Assembly (NCBI GenBank): GCA_002938035.1
Contig: PTLH01000003.1
Span: forward strand, 1-47,804
Source: Alphaproteobacteria bacterium MarineAlpha3_Bin6
GTDB taxonomy: Bacteria; Pseudomonadota; Alphaproteobacteria; Rhodospirillales; UBA2165
Reading direction: 5' to 3'
DNA: 47,804 nucleotides
This document shows, piece after piece, positions 18,623-27,525 of this stretch. The notes beneath the pieces are model-generated. The model had not been told where the DNA came from, searched no databases, and worked only from the letters and a program-made list of their open reading frames with translations. Positions within the stretch are counted from its first letter, which is position 1; each line of letters opens with the position of its first letter. Position numbers and translations under genes: made by a program.

Positions 18623-19765
18623 TTGCGCTACGAGATCTTTGTTACTGTCTGGGGGAAGCGTTTTGTCAGGAAATTTGTAGAGTTTGCACTCGCCAGCCAA
18701 TTAGCACCTGGAAATATTCCAGCACTTAGTGCAGCTGCAGATGTTACTTATAGAATCTACACAGACCGGGCATCTGAAAATTACTTCCAGCCGGAAATAA
18801 CTAAGCTTAAAAAATTGGCAATCGTCGAGTTTGTATTTTACGAAGACCTGGCTTACCGAAGTGTTACTCTCTTGGATGCTATTAACAATTCTGATCCGAC
18901 TATCATCAAACATAATGTCCAACGTGAGACCGCTCGGCATCATATGAACCTGGCGAAAGAGTCAAGCGAAACCGCAATTATGTTATTGGATTCGGATTTT
19001 ATTTTTTCGGATGGTTCATTCGCACATATTCATGAACAGCGCGTTAATGGCAAAAAAGCTTATGCAGGGATGTTTGTTCGGTTAATTGAGGAAAAAGCTA
19101 TACCAATTCTCAGGTCACTCCTACCTAAACCCCTATCGGCCCGGGAGTTAGTTCAAATTGGGATGGATAATATGCACCCCCTTCCTCGTTCGATGTTTAT
19201 CGACGCCAAAAAACCTTCAATGTACCCTACCCAGATAAATTGGAATGTTAATGATAATGGTTTTGTCGCCAATTGTTTTTTTCCTCACCCTCTCATGTTT
19301 GAGCAGCGGCCAGAAATTATAAACTATTTTAGCACTATGGATTATGAGGTGCTTCTAAGGGCGGTAACCGTGAATGACGACCTTTATTATTGCCAATCCT
19401 CGGAAGACCTTATGTTTTGTAAAATAAGCCCAGAAAGTTATTTTGGAAGCATGGAGGTGGGATCGCTGCCTTCAATTGACGTTATGGCGCGATTTGTAAT
19501 TTTTAATACGAACATTCGCCATCGTTTGTTCATGGGCAACCCTGTGCGATATTTGGCTAGAGAGGACGAGAAGGCTTTCAGAGCAGTCGAAAGAGAGGCT
19601 AGAAGTTACACCGAAGCAATTTATAAAAATGCTGAGCTTCTTCTCGCTGAATTTTCTCCACTTGACCCTAAAATGACGTTATATGCGAAATCTTTTTTGG
19701 GGCCGATCGAAAATTTCATATCCCCACAAATACATTCACGCATGAAAGATATTCTACCAAAATAA
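18623..19765 (+). CDS. Uncharacterised protein with GT-A glycosyltransferase-like features
   Basis: I do not recognise a named family with confidence. The 380-residue protein begins with a strand and loop (MRYEIFVTVWGKRFVRKFVE) and LASQLAPGNIPALS, then YRIYTDRASENYF. Near residues 121-132 it has LLDSDFIFSDGS, a DxD-like metal motif in the position expected of a GT-A nucleotide-sugar fold. No signal peptide or transmembrane helix is evident, so it is probably cytosolic. The start is TTG with GGAAG about 7 bases upstream. It follows scpB by 13 bases on the same strand, so it is probably the last gene of that operon. Glycosyl transfer, perhaps to a surface polymer, is an inference from the fold-like motif only. 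Confidence 0.7.
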   Translation: MRYEIFVTVWGKRFVRKFVEFALASQLAPGNIPALSAAADVTYRIYTDRASENYFQPEITKLKKLAIVEFVFYEDLAYRSVTLLDAINNSDPTIIKHNVQRETARHHMNLAKESSETAIMLLDSDFIFSDGSFAHIHEQRVNGKKAYAGMFVRLIEEKAIPILRSLLPKPLSARELVQIGMDNMHPLPRSMFIDAKKPSMYPTQINWNVNDNGFVANCFFPHPLMFEQRPEIINYFSTMDYEVLLRAVTVNDDLYYCQSSEDLMFCKISPESYFGSMEVGSLPSIDVMARFVIFNTNIRHRLFMGNPVRYLAREDEKAFRAVEREARSYTEAIYKNAELLLAEFSPLDPKMTLYAKSFLGPIENFISPQIHSRMKDILPK

Positions 19766-20008
19766 ATAAACTTAAAAAAGTTGTATATAATATAATTCAT
19801 TTACTTGTAGATTATCCAAAGTTTTGTATGAGTATTATAATTGTTTAAGTAATTTTAATTTTTTATATTAAGATTATAAGTATAATTCAAATTAATAGGA
19901 CACCTTTAACCTTCAATTGAAAAGGTCTCCGTTTACGTTGCCCTTGGTTGCCGATTCTGCCATTATTCAGGCTGATCTTTTTAAATACAGCCATGGAAGA
20001 ATTAAGCT

Positions 20009-20230
20009 ATGGGAATTGGTGGAATTTGGCAGTGGGTAGTTGTCCTCGCAATTGTCCTAGTCTTATTTGGTGGGCGCGGAAAAATTTCCCAGTTAATGGG
20101 TGATTTTGGTAAGGGGCTGAGATCCTTTAAAAAAGGAGTCAAAGAAGACGAACCCGAGCCTGTAGAGGCTAAGGATGTTCCCTCATCAGCGACGGCTTCA
20201 ACGGTGGAAGCTCAGTCTGAAAAAGACTGA
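20009..20230 (+). CDS. tatA: Twin-arginine translocase subunit TatA
   Basis: TatA forms the variable-size pore assembly of the Tat pathway, which exports folded proteins. It has 73 residues. The hydrophobic N-terminal helix ([18 protein letters not shown]) leads into the conserved [20 protein letters not shown] amphipathic helix with its Phe-Gly hinge, then a charged tail. It starts tatABC after a 243-base AT-rich intergenic gap where the promoter should lie. Confidence 0.96.
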   Translation: MGIGGIWQWVVVLAIVLVLFGGRGKISQLMGDFGKGLRSFKKGVKEDEPEPVEAKDVPSSATASTVEAQSEKD

Positions 20231-20305
20231 TGAATGGGCATCAGTTAAAAGGCCTGGTGTTCATCCGCGGTATTCATTATTCATTTTTAATTAGCCCGGG
20301 TCGCA

Positions 20306-20755
20306 ATGTTTGATATTGGCTGGCCAGAATTATTCCTTATTGCGGTCGTCGTCCTGTTGGTCGTCGGACCAAAAGAGTTGCCCAAAGTCCTTCGTAACGT
20401 GGGAATTTGGATTAATAAGGCAAAGGTAGTGACTAGAGAGTTCCGAACTCATGTCGATGATATGATCCGTGAAAGTGAATTGGAGGAGGTACGTGAAGAG
20501 ATTAATACGGCGGGCCAGATGAATTTAGAGGCGGTAACTGAAAATACGATTGGTCTCCAGGATGAAATCCAAGATGCTGTGGAGTATGATGACGATGGTG
20601 ATTACTCCGTTGAGACATTTGAAGATGACTTGCATCCTCCAAAGGATGTGAGTGGTTCTGATGAGCATCATACTCCTATAGAAAAAGACGAAGATGATAA
20701 TACTGAATCAAAAAAAAAGAATGATTTGAGCACTGATAAGAGTGCAGCTAATTGA
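20306..20755 (+). CDS. tatB: Twin-arginine translocase subunit TatB
   Basis: TatB works with TatC in the signal-peptide receptor complex. It has 149 residues. The N-terminal helix MFDIGWPELFLIAVVVLLVV is followed by the TatB-specific GPKELPKVLRNVG hinge and amphipathic helix, which distinguishes it from TatA. The second half is a very acidic, low-complexity tail (Asp/Glu rich, ending with a Lys/Asp stretch), as is common in alphaproteobacterial TatB. Its stop codon overlaps the TTG start of tatC. Confidence 0.95.
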   Translation: MFDIGWPELFLIAVVVLLVVGPKELPKVLRNVGIWINKAKVVTREFRTHVDDMIRESELEEVREEINTAGQMNLEAVTENTIGLQDEIQDAVEYDDDGDYSVETFEDDLHPPKDVSGSDEHHTPIEKDEDDNTESKKKNDLSTDKSAAN

Positions 20756-21567
20756 GTAACATTAACGACAGTCATAAAATGCCTTTATTGGAGCACTTGG
20801 TTGAGCTTCGTAACCGGCTCTTGAAGTCGGTAATCGCTATTATATTGCTATTTTTTATTTTCTTTGCCTTTAAAGAACACTTATATGCGTTTTTGGTTCA
20901 ACCTTTGGCAGATATTCTAGAGGAGCGGGGGGGCACCCGCCGAATGATTTTTACTGCCCTCCATGAGGCATTTTTTACCTATATCAAAGTGAGTTTCTGG
21001 ACGGCTTTATTTGTAGCATTTCCATTTGTGGCAGCGCAGTTTTGGCGTTTTGTCGCTCCAGGTCTTTACGGCAACGAGAAAAAGGCGCTACTGCCTTATT
21101 TAATTTTATCACCTATCCTTTTCTTTCTTGGCGGCGCGTTGGTATACTATTTTATATTTCCGCTAGCTTGGCAATTCTTTATAAGCTTTGAAACAATTGG
21201 TTCGCCAGGAACCTTGCCGGTTCAACTAGAGCCAAAGGTCAGCGAATATCTTTCACTAGTGATGCGTTTGATATTTGCCTTTGGATTAAGCTTTCAATTA
21301 CCAATCGTTCTCACACTGTTGGCCCGCGCCGGTTTGACGACATCTCAGAGTTTGGCCGCCAAGCGCAAGTATGCGGTAGTTTTTTCCTTCATCGGCGCTG
21401 CCATCATCACACCGCCAGATGTTATTAGCCAAGTGGGTCTCGCCATACCAATCATCGTACTTTACGAAGTGTCAATTATTGCTGTCCGAGCAGTTGAAAG
21501 AAAAAGGAAAGGCTTGGACGACGACGAAGAGGAAATAACAGAAGAGACAGATTTCAATTTGACCTAG
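20752..21567 (+). CDS. tatC: Twin-arginine translocase subunit TatC
   Basis: TatC is the six-helix core of the Tat receptor that recognises the twin-arginine signal. It has 271 residues. The cytoplasmic N-terminus KMPLLEHLVELRNRL is the canonical TatC opening, followed by the conserved FWRFVAPGLYGNEKK and FQLPIVLTLLARAGL segments, and ITPPDVISQ near the last helices. The proposed start is TTG overlapping the tatB stop (TTGA); an internal ATG at 20779 would begin right at MPLLEHL. The tail is acidic. serS follows after a 145-base gap. Confidence 0.96.
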   Translation: MSNINDSHKMPLLEHLVELRNRLLKSVIAIILLFFIFFAFKEHLYAFLVQPLADILEERGGTRRMIFTALHEAFFTYIKVSFWTALFVAFPFVAAQFWRFVAPGLYGNEKKALLPYLILSPILFFLGGALVYYFIFPLAWQFFISFETIGSPGTLPVQLEPKVSEYLSLVMRLIFAFGLSFQLPIVLTLLARAGLTTSQSLAAKRKYAVVFSFIGAAIITPPDVISQVGLAIPIIVLYEVSIIAVRAVERKRKGLDDDEEEITEETDFNLT

Positions 21568-21712
21568 TAAATTACTGATCCCTAACCAAGGGTGGGCAAT
21601 TTTAAGATTTAGGAAACCATTATTTGTAATACCTCCCTTGCTGGTATTTGCAGCGCATCCTATAAGACCCTCTCGGGTTAACACATATTAAAACATTATT
21701 TGCTGGTTCCCT

Positions 21713-23002
21713 ATGTTCGACATTAAATTGATTCGCGAAGAACCTGAGATCTTTGATACCGCTCTTAAAAGGAGAAAATTAGAACCTCAGTCGTCAACGT
21801 TAATAGAAGCTGACACGAAACGTCGAGAACAGGAAACCCGTGCCCAGCTTTTACAAACCCGACGAAACAAACTCTCTAATGAAATTGGCAAATTGAAAGC
21901 TGCAGGAAAGGATGCTTCCCAAGCTATTAAGGAAGTTGCCAATTCAAAAGAGAAACAAGCTGCAGCTGAGGAAGGTGCAAAACTCGCGAGTGACGAACTG
22001 AACAGGCTAATGGCCGGAATTCCCAATATACCGTTGCCTGATGTTCCCGATGGTTTGGATGCTGAAGACAATGTCGAAATTCGAAAATGGGGTGATCTGA
22101 CGTCGTTCGACTTCTCGGTTAAAGAGCATTTTGATATCGGTGAAGCTTTGGGGATGATGGATTTTCAGACTGCAGCAAAAATGTCGGGATCACGATTTTG
22201 TATACTATCGGGATCACTTGCCCGTTTGGAACGGGCCTTAGGAGCGTTCATGCTGGATCTCCACACCACCGAACATGGTTACACAGAGATTAACCCGCCT
22301 GCGTTAGTACGAGATAATGCCGCCTTCGGCACTGGCCAACTGCCCAAGTTTAAAGAGGATTTGTTTAGAACTGAAAATGGTTACTGGCTAATCCCGACTG
22401 CCGAAGTTCCGCTAACCAATATAGTCAGTGGTGAAATTTTGGACGAAGTTGATCTGCCCCAGCGCTATACAGCTATGACGTCGTGTTTCCGCTCCGAAGC
22501 TGGTGCAGCTGGGAAGGACACTCGTGGTATGCTTCGGCAGCATCAGTTCACTAAGGTGGAATTGGTGAGCATCACGCACCCTGATGCATCTTCTATTGAA
22601 TTGGAACGGATAACAAACTGCGCAGAGGAGGTTCTTAAACGCCTAGGTTTACCTTACAAAACGGTTTTACTCGCTACCGGGGATATGGGATTTAGTGCAT
22701 CTAAAACCTATGATATTGAGGTCTGGCTTCCGGGGCAGAATGGGGGTCAGGGTAATTATAGAGAAATATCTTCTTGTTCAACATGCGGTGATTTTCAAGC
22801 ACGACGTATGAAGGCCCGTTATCGCTCAAAACATCAAAAAGGCACTCGTTTTGTTCATACTCTAAATGGTTCTGGAATTGCTGTGGGCCGGACCCTCATC
22901 GCGATTTTGGAGAATTATCAGAAAGAAGATGGTTCCGTCGAAGTACCTGAAGTGCTTCAAAAATATATGGGTGGCCTCGATGTGATCCGTAAGGACACCT
23001 AA
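21713..23002 (+). CDS. serS: Seryl-tRNA synthetase
   Basis: This class II synthetase charges tRNA-Ser and serves selenocysteine tRNA where present. It has 429 residues. The N-terminal [20 protein letters not shown] and the following charged segment form the coiled-coil arm (about 25-105) that grips the long variable arm of tRNA-Ser. Motif 2 is [20 protein letters not shown] and motif 3 is [18 protein letters not shown]. The TAEVPLTN serine-binding stretch is present. It heads serS-surE-pcm-M23, the usual alphaproteobacterial order. Confidence 0.97.
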   Translation: MFDIKLIREEPEIFDTALKRRKLEPQSSTLIEADTKRREQETRAQLLQTRRNKLSNEIGKLKAAGKDASQAIKEVANSKEKQAAAEEGAKLASDELNRLMAGIPNIPLPDVPDGLDAEDNVEIRKWGDLTSFDFSVKEHFDIGEALGMMDFQTAAKMSGSRFCILSGSLARLERALGAFMLDLHTTEHGYTEINPPALVRDNAAFGTGQLPKFKEDLFRTENGYWLIPTAEVPLTNIVSGEILDEVDLPQRYTAMTSCFRSEAGAAGKDTRGMLRQHQFTKVELVSITHPDASSIELERITNCAEEVLKRLGLPYKTVLLATGDMGFSASKTYDIEVWLPGQNGGQGNYREISSCSTCGDFQARRMKARYRSKHQKGTRFVHTLNGSGIAVGRTLIAILENYQKEDGSVEVPEVLQKYMGGLDVIRKDT

Positions 23003-23007
23003 GTTTA

Positions 23008-23823
23008 ATGGATGAGGCGCTAATAAATAAAGAAAATGTACGTATATTATTGGCTAATGATGACGGCATTGACGCACTTGGACTCAAAATTCTGGAGAAA
23101 GTTGCAAATACGCTTTCCAGCGAAGTGTGGATAGTAGCACCCGTTAAAGAACAAAGCGCGACCGGGCACTCGCTTACACTACGCCGACCGCTGCGCATTA
23201 TAAAACGAGGACAGAGGCGATTTGCGGTAAATGGCACCCCCACCGATTGTGTTTTACTAGCCGTTAACCAAATAATGAAACATTGTAAGCCTGACTTGGT
23301 ACTATCGGGTGTCAACAAGGGAAGAAATGTAGGCGAAGATATGACTTACTCTGGTACAGTTGCTGCTGCAATGGAGGCGACGCTTTTCGGAATTCCGGCG
23401 ATTGCGTTAAGCCAGGATATGAATGAAGAGGATCATCGCGACCTAAGCCAAAATACAAAACGAATTTATTCGGCTGCCCAAGGTTATGCAGCACAGGTTA
23501 TAAAGAAGGTGACACAAGTTGCATGGCAAAAAGATGTCCTGATCAACGTTAATTTCCCAGCTGTCCTGAGTAAGGACGTACGAGGTATTGAGGTGACACG
23601 GGAAGGACGTAGCAACAAGCTAAGTGACGAAATCATTGAGCACCGAGATCCGCGGGATAAACGATATTATTGGATTGGTCAGAGGCGCGGTAGTACAAAA
23701 CACCCTGTTGGCACGGATATTAACGCCATCGAACGTAATGCTATTTCTATAACACCAATCTCCATGAATTTGACACACAAACCAACAATAAAAATTCTCA
23801 AGGGCGTGTTTGGTAGTGATTAA
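23008..23823 (+). CDS. surE: 5'/3'-nucleotidase SurE
   Basis: SurE is a metal-dependent nucleoside monophosphate phosphatase linked to stationary-phase survival. It has 271 residues. The metal site ANDDG (Asp18, Asp19) lies near the N-terminus after a strand VRILL. The conserved SGVNKGRNVGEDMTYSGTVA and AMEATLFGIPAIALSQ stretches follow, as does VNGTPTDCVLLA. It starts 5 bases after serS and is followed 18 bases later by pcm, the classical surE-pcm pair. Confidence 0.96.
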   Translation: MDEALINKENVRILLANDDGIDALGLKILEKVANTLSSEVWIVAPVKEQSATGHSLTLRRPLRIIKRGQRRFAVNGTPTDCVLLAVNQIMKHCKPDLVLSGVNKGRNVGEDMTYSGTVAAAMEATLFGIPAIALSQDMNEEDHRDLSQNTKRIYSAAQGYAAQVIKKVTQVAWQKDVLINVNFPAVLSKDVRGIEVTREGRSNKLSDEIIEHRDPRDKRYYWIGQRRGSTKHPVGTDINAIERNAISITPISMNLTHKPTIKILKGVFGSD

Positions 23824-23841
23824 CGTCGATTAGAGGATTAT

Positions 23842-24486
23842 ATGAACTTTGATCACCGGAGGGTCCAAATCGTTTTGGCACTTCGTCGCCTTGGCGTAAC
23901 AGATACCGCTGTTATGGCAGCCATGGAGGCTATCCCGAGGGAGCTTTTTGTTCCGCCCTCTCTTAGACGCCATGCGTACCAAGATGCTACTCTCCCGATT
24001 GGCTACGAACAAACCCTTAGCCAACCGAGTGTCGTGGGTATCATGACACAGGCTTTACGTCTGACGGACAGAATGAAAGTGTTGGAGGTGGGCACCGGAT
24101 CGGGATATCAGACCGTCGTCCTCGCCAGGCTTGCGCGCCGGGTTTACTCGGTCGAGAGGCATAAACCATTATTGGAAAATGCTGAAGCTAGATTTCAAGA
24201 CCTCCAAATTAATAATATTACAACAAAGTGTGGGGACGGTACTATTGGTTGGAAAGAGCAAACCCCTTTTGATCGAATTATTGTGACGGCAGCTTCTTTA
24301 GATGTGCCGCCGGTACTTGCAGACCAGTTGACGATTGGTGGTGTTATGGTCGTTCCTATAGGTTTGGAATCCACCTTGCAGAAGATTGTGCGAGTAACCC
24401 GTACAATGAATGGGCTGGAAACCGAAGAGTTACGGGATGTAAATTTTGTCCCGTTAATACCAACGGAAGTATTGGCGAAGGTATGA
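23842..24486 (+). CDS. pcm: Protein-L-isoaspartate O-methyltransferase
   Basis: Pcm repairs isoaspartyl damage in proteins using S-adenosylmethionine. It has 214 residues. The family opening VPPSLRRHAYQDATLPIGYE and QTLSQPSVVGIMTQAL (substrate loop) precede the SAM-binding VLEVGTGSGYQTVVLARL. YSVERHKPLLENA supplies the ribose-binding acid, and FDRIIVTAA is the following strand. GAGG precedes the ATG. The stop overlaps the start of the M23 lipoprotein gene (ATGA). Confidence 0.96.
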   Translation: MNFDHRRVQIVLALRRLGVTDTAVMAAMEAIPRELFVPPSLRRHAYQDATLPIGYEQTLSQPSVVGIMTQALRLTDRMKVLEVGTGSGYQTVVLARLARRVYSVERHKPLLENAEARFQDLQINNITTKCGDGTIGWKEQTPFDRIIVTAASLDVPPVLADQLTIGGVMVVPIGLESTLQKIVRVTRTMNGLETEELRDVNFVPLIPTEVLAKV

Positions 24487-25535
24487 TTAGGATTAGCCCA
24501 ATATTTTTTATGCTTTTAGTCGTTTTACTATCAGCTTGTGGAAATTTAGAATGGCCCCCTAAGAGTACTGGCATCGGTTATTCAGGCAATGAAATAGGTT
24601 TGGTAAATTTTGCTAGAAATACTCATAAATCCCCATTAACTTTATCTCCGCAAAAAAAAGCTAAAAATTTTCTTGAAAGTCGAATTGGAGAAAATTCCAG
24701 AGAACACATTGTTGCAAATGGAGAGACACTTTGGAGAATTGCACAGGCACATAATACTGATATTTACGAACTCGCAATCTTGAACCAGATAGAGCCCCCG
24801 TTTCGAATATATGTTGGGCAGAGTTTGATACTATCAAATTCTCCAGGAAAACCCCTTAAACTAGCTGCTTTTAAAAGAACTCAAGAGATCAGTAGGGAGG
24901 AATTTCCGCCTCCAACTAATTCAGAAAAAAAGCTCCTTACAAAAGGAGCACCGAAAATAAAAACAGCTAATGACAATTTGACTTTTTTAGCAATTAACCC
25001 TGGCACAAAGCCACAAACAAAAAGAGGGACTATTTCTTCAACCAACCCTCTAAAAATTTCTAAAAGAAAATTGGGAAAATTATATGGAACTATGTTGCCG
25101 CCGGTGCGGAAAGGCTCTTTATTCATCTGGCCAGTAAAGGGAACATTAATCTCCAGCTTTGGGGCTAAAGGTCGAGAGTTACATAATGACGGCGTAAATA
25201 TTATGGCTCCGAAGGGGACGGTTGTCCGGTCTGCGGGCTCTGGTATTGTGGCTTATGCGGGAAACGAATTGCGCGGCTTTGGCAATTTGTTGCTGGTAAA
25301 ACATGGTAACGGATGGGTTACGGCATATGCACATAACGAAATCTTGACTGTGCGGCGGGGTGATAAGGTAAAAAAAGGGCAGGCAGTTGCCCGCGTTGGA
25401 AGTTCCGGAAACGTATTTCGTCCACAATTGCATTTTGAGATACGGAAAGGAAATAAGGCGGTCGATCCTATTTTAAAAATCAGCAATATTAATGGCCGTC
25501 GTGCTACAGTGCACAAGCGCATTTCAAAAAGCTAA
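24483..25535 (+). CDS. LysM and M23 domain lipoprotein (NlpD/DipM-like)
   Basis: This is a probable outer-membrane or periplasmic lipoprotein of 350 residues. The N-terminus has a lipobox LSACG with the lipidated Cys at residue 19. A LysM peptidoglycan-binding domain spans about 75-118 (HIVANGETLWRIAQAHNTDI). After a linker, a C-terminal LytM/M23 domain runs from about 210. Where catalytic M23 enzymes have HxGxD, this protein has NDGVN, so two zinc ligands appear lost. The later YAHN and LHFEIRKG motifs remain. This fits DipM/NlpD-type activators of cell-wall amidases rather than an active endopeptidase. It is coupled to pcm. Confidence 0.9.
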   Translation: MIRISPIFFMLLVVLLSACGNLEWPPKSTGIGYSGNEIGLVNFARNTHKSPLTLSPQKKAKNFLESRIGENSREHIVANGETLWRIAQAHNTDIYELAILNQIEPPFRIYVGQSLILSNSPGKPLKLAAFKRTQEISREEFPPPTNSEKKLLTKGAPKIKTANDNLTFLAINPGTKPQTKRGTISSTNPLKISKRKLGKLYGTMLPPVRKGSLFIWPVKGTLISSFGAKGRELHNDGVNIMAPKGTVVRSAGSGIVAYAGNELRGFGNLLLVKHGNGWVTAYAHNEILTVRRGDKVKKGQAVARVGSSGNVFRPQLHFEIRKGNKAVDPILKISNINGRRATVHKRISKS

Positions 25536-25547
25536 ATAAGTGTTTTA

Positions 25548-26411
25548 TTATCCGGCCTTTTTACCTAGGCGGCCAGCAAGGTCCTGTATAAACTGCCATG
25601 CGACACGGCCTGAACGAGAGCCCCTCGTCATAGACCATTCCAAAGACTCTGCACGAATCATTTCTTTGTCGAAGTCCAGCCCAAAATTATTGGCATAGGC
25701 TTCAACAATTTCAAAATATGTTTCCTGGTTCAATGGATGAAAACCCAGCCACAAACCAAAACGGTCTGAGAGAGAAACTTTTTCTTCAACCGCTTCCGCA
25801 GTGTGGATGGCGCTTGACCTTTCATTCTCGATCATCTCACGGGGCATTAAGTGGCGGCGGTTTGAGGTTGCGTAAAAGATTATGTTTTTGGGACGACCTT
25901 CAATCCCTCCTTCGAGTACAGCCTTAAGAGATTTGAAGCTTGTATCTTCTGCTTCAAATGATAGATCATCACAAAACAATATACACCTTCGTTTTAGATT
26001 TTTTAATATACTAAGTAAACGAGGTAGAGAGTGGATATCTTCCCGATGGATTTCCACAAGCGCTAGGTTATATCCATGTTTCTCATTTATGTTGCCATGG
26101 ATAGCTTTTATGAGTGAACTTTTACCAGTGCCGCGGGCTCCCCATAAAAGAGCATTGTTGGCTGGTAAGTCCTCTGCAAAGCGTTTGGTATTGGCGTAGA
26201 GAATATCCGTCTGTGACTGGATACCACATAGTAATTCTAGATCAATTCGATTAACTTCAAGTATGGTCTCTAGGGCCTCTGGATCAGAATGCCAAACGAA
26301 AGCATCTGCGCCGGTTAAGTCTACGTCAGCAAGTTGTTTGGGCACCATACGTTCCAAGGCATTAGCGATGCGCTCTAAATAGGCTTGGGGGTCGTGTTCA
26401 TTCATTAACAT
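25548..26411 (-). CDS. DUF815 family AAA-type ATPase
   Basis: This is a 287-residue P-loop ATPase of the DUF815 family, whose function is not established. Walker A is GARGTGKS (residues 91-98) in LLWGARGTGKSSLIKAIHG. Walker B is in RCILFCDDLSFE near 141-152. FYATSNRRHLMP carries the sensor-1 Asn typical of AAA proteins, and SLSDRFGLWLGFHP follows. The C-terminal end (TRGSRSGRVAWQFIQDL) resembles a sensor-2 Arg region. It points back toward the M23 gene with only 12 bases between the two stop codons. A neighbourhood with Tat, Sec and cell-wall genes is common for it in alphaproteobacteria. Confidence 0.93.
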   Translation of the reverse strand: MLMNEHDPQAYLERIANALERMVPKQLADVDLTGADAFVWHSDPEALETILEVNRIDLELLCGIQSQTDILYANTKRFAEDLPANNALLWGARGTGKSSLIKAIHGNINEKHGYNLALVEIHREDIHSLPRLLSILKNLKRRCILFCDDLSFEAEDTSFKSLKAVLEGGIEGRPKNIIFYATSNRRHLMPREMIENERSSAIHTAEAVEEKVSLSDRFGLWLGFHPLNQETYFEIVEAYANNFGLDFDKEMIRAESLEWSMTRGSRSGRVAWQFIQDLAGRLGKKAG

Positions 26412-26453
26412 ACTACTCCCATCTTAAGGGCGCGGGACCCTAACATATGAAAA

Positions 26454-26922
26454 CTAAGGGTCAATATAATCCATTAGAATGCGCACCAATTCACGCAATC
26501 TTTTTTCGATTGTCGGATCCCCGCACAACCCGTCCGAGCCGAAGACGTTGTCCACACTAGCTACACTGACTGGTCCGGGTAACACAATTGCGCCGATGTG
26601 GGATAGCACACATCGAAGCTGTTCCAAACTTTTGATAGCTCCCGCTGAGCTTGCTGCTACGCCTAAAATAACCATTGGTTTTCCAGCTAAAACAGAAGGA
26701 AAGACTAGGTTTTCGATAATTAATTTTGCACGCGTCTCTCTCATCACCATCAATTCCAGGCCATTAAAGGCCTAGTTTTGATGGATCAATAAGGTCAAAA
26801 GGGACATTGTTAATCTTCAACTCATCGATAATTGGTAGGAGGGCTTTGGACGTATAACTGTTTGGTCGGGAAGTACCAAAAATTACGGTTATTCCAGCAG
26901 CTTCAAAATTTGGCTCATTCAC
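26454..26922 (-). pseudogene. Broken NADPH-dependent FMN reductase gene
   Basis: Two fragments of a flavodoxin-fold NAD(P)H-dependent FMN reductase lie on the minus strand in different frames. The first starts at GTG 26922 with AAGGA upstream and reads ITVIFGTSRPNSYTSKALLP to DLIDPSKLGL, then hits TAA at 26764-26766. The second frame, open from about 26770 downward, reads FPSVLAGKPMVILGVAASSA then SLEQLRCVLSHIGAIVLPG to the C-terminal helix ending at 26454. The central segment with the flavin-binding PEYN motif is missing. A deletion plus frameshift explains both observations. A short functional C-terminal product is unlikely because the flavin-binding half is absent. Confidence 0.72.
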
Positions 26923-27114
26923 TCTTTCATCCTTTATATCAAATCGTTTGGGTATTTATGAGCGTTATTGTCGTTGCAACATTCATATTGTTATTGGTTT
27001 GGAATTATTTACATTACAATTTCATAATTTGAATAATCAAAAGGTTTAGTTTGCATTGAAGGCCGACCGCTATATATTTCGCGCCATATTAAAGATTTTT
27101 TTGAGGAGTCATTG

Positions 27115-27501
27115 ATGTTTATTTCGCCAGCGTATGCGCAGGGTGCTGGAGACGGAGGTGCCGGCTTTGCAACAATTTTACCGCTGGTCCTTATCTTTGC
27201 GGTTTTTTATTTTTTGCTTATCAGGCCCCAACAGAAAAAAGCTAAAGTCCATCGTGAAATGCTGGGCTCTATCAGTCGTGGTGATAGGGTAATAACGGGT
27301 GGTGGTATAATGGGGAAGGTAACAAAAGTTGTTAATGATCAGGAACTGGCGGTTGAAATTGCTGAGGGGATAAAAGTGAGAGTGCAACGCAGTATGGTAG
27401 CGGGCGTGATCTCTAAAGAAGGGGGATCTTCTATTATGGCGCCGCCCGGTGGTCAGCAACAGGCTGGTGGCTTATTAGGTGGCTTGTTTGGCCGAAAATA
27501 A
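27115..27501 (+). CDS. yajC: Preprotein translocase subunit YajC
   Basis: YajC is a small inner-membrane partner of SecDF-YidC. From the ATG at 27115 it has 128 residues, and GAGGAG lies 6 bases upstream; an in-frame TTG just before is less well placed. The N-terminus FISPAYAQG is typical of alphaproteobacterial YajC, followed by the single helix ILPLVLIFAVFYFLLIRPQQ and the conserved KKAKVHREML. The following domain has the GDRVITGGGIMGKV core. The tail is rich in Gly and Gln. It heads yajC-secD-secF-Mth938. Confidence 0.96.
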   Translation: MFISPAYAQGAGDGGAGFATILPLVLIFAVFYFLLIRPQQKKAKVHREMLGSISRGDRVITGGGIMGKVTKVVNDQELAVEIAEGIKVRVQRSMVAGVISKEGGSSIMAPPGGQQQAGGLLGGLFGRK

Positions 27502-27525
27502 AGTCAGAATAAATTAAAACTCGCC

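Noticed and set aside
19766..20008. Possible small RNA in the AT-rich gap before tatA
   Set aside because: Only short AT-rich repeats (AACTT/AAGTT; CCTTT/AAAGG near 19915-19935) are present, with no T-run or conserved fold, so nothing beyond a promoter region is supported.
26958..27032. A 24-codon hydrophobic frame (MSVIVVATFILLLVW and onward) upstream of yajC
   Set aside because: It lacks a convincing ribosome site, and the AT-rich stretch would give hydrophobic codons by chance. No neighbour suggests a partner.
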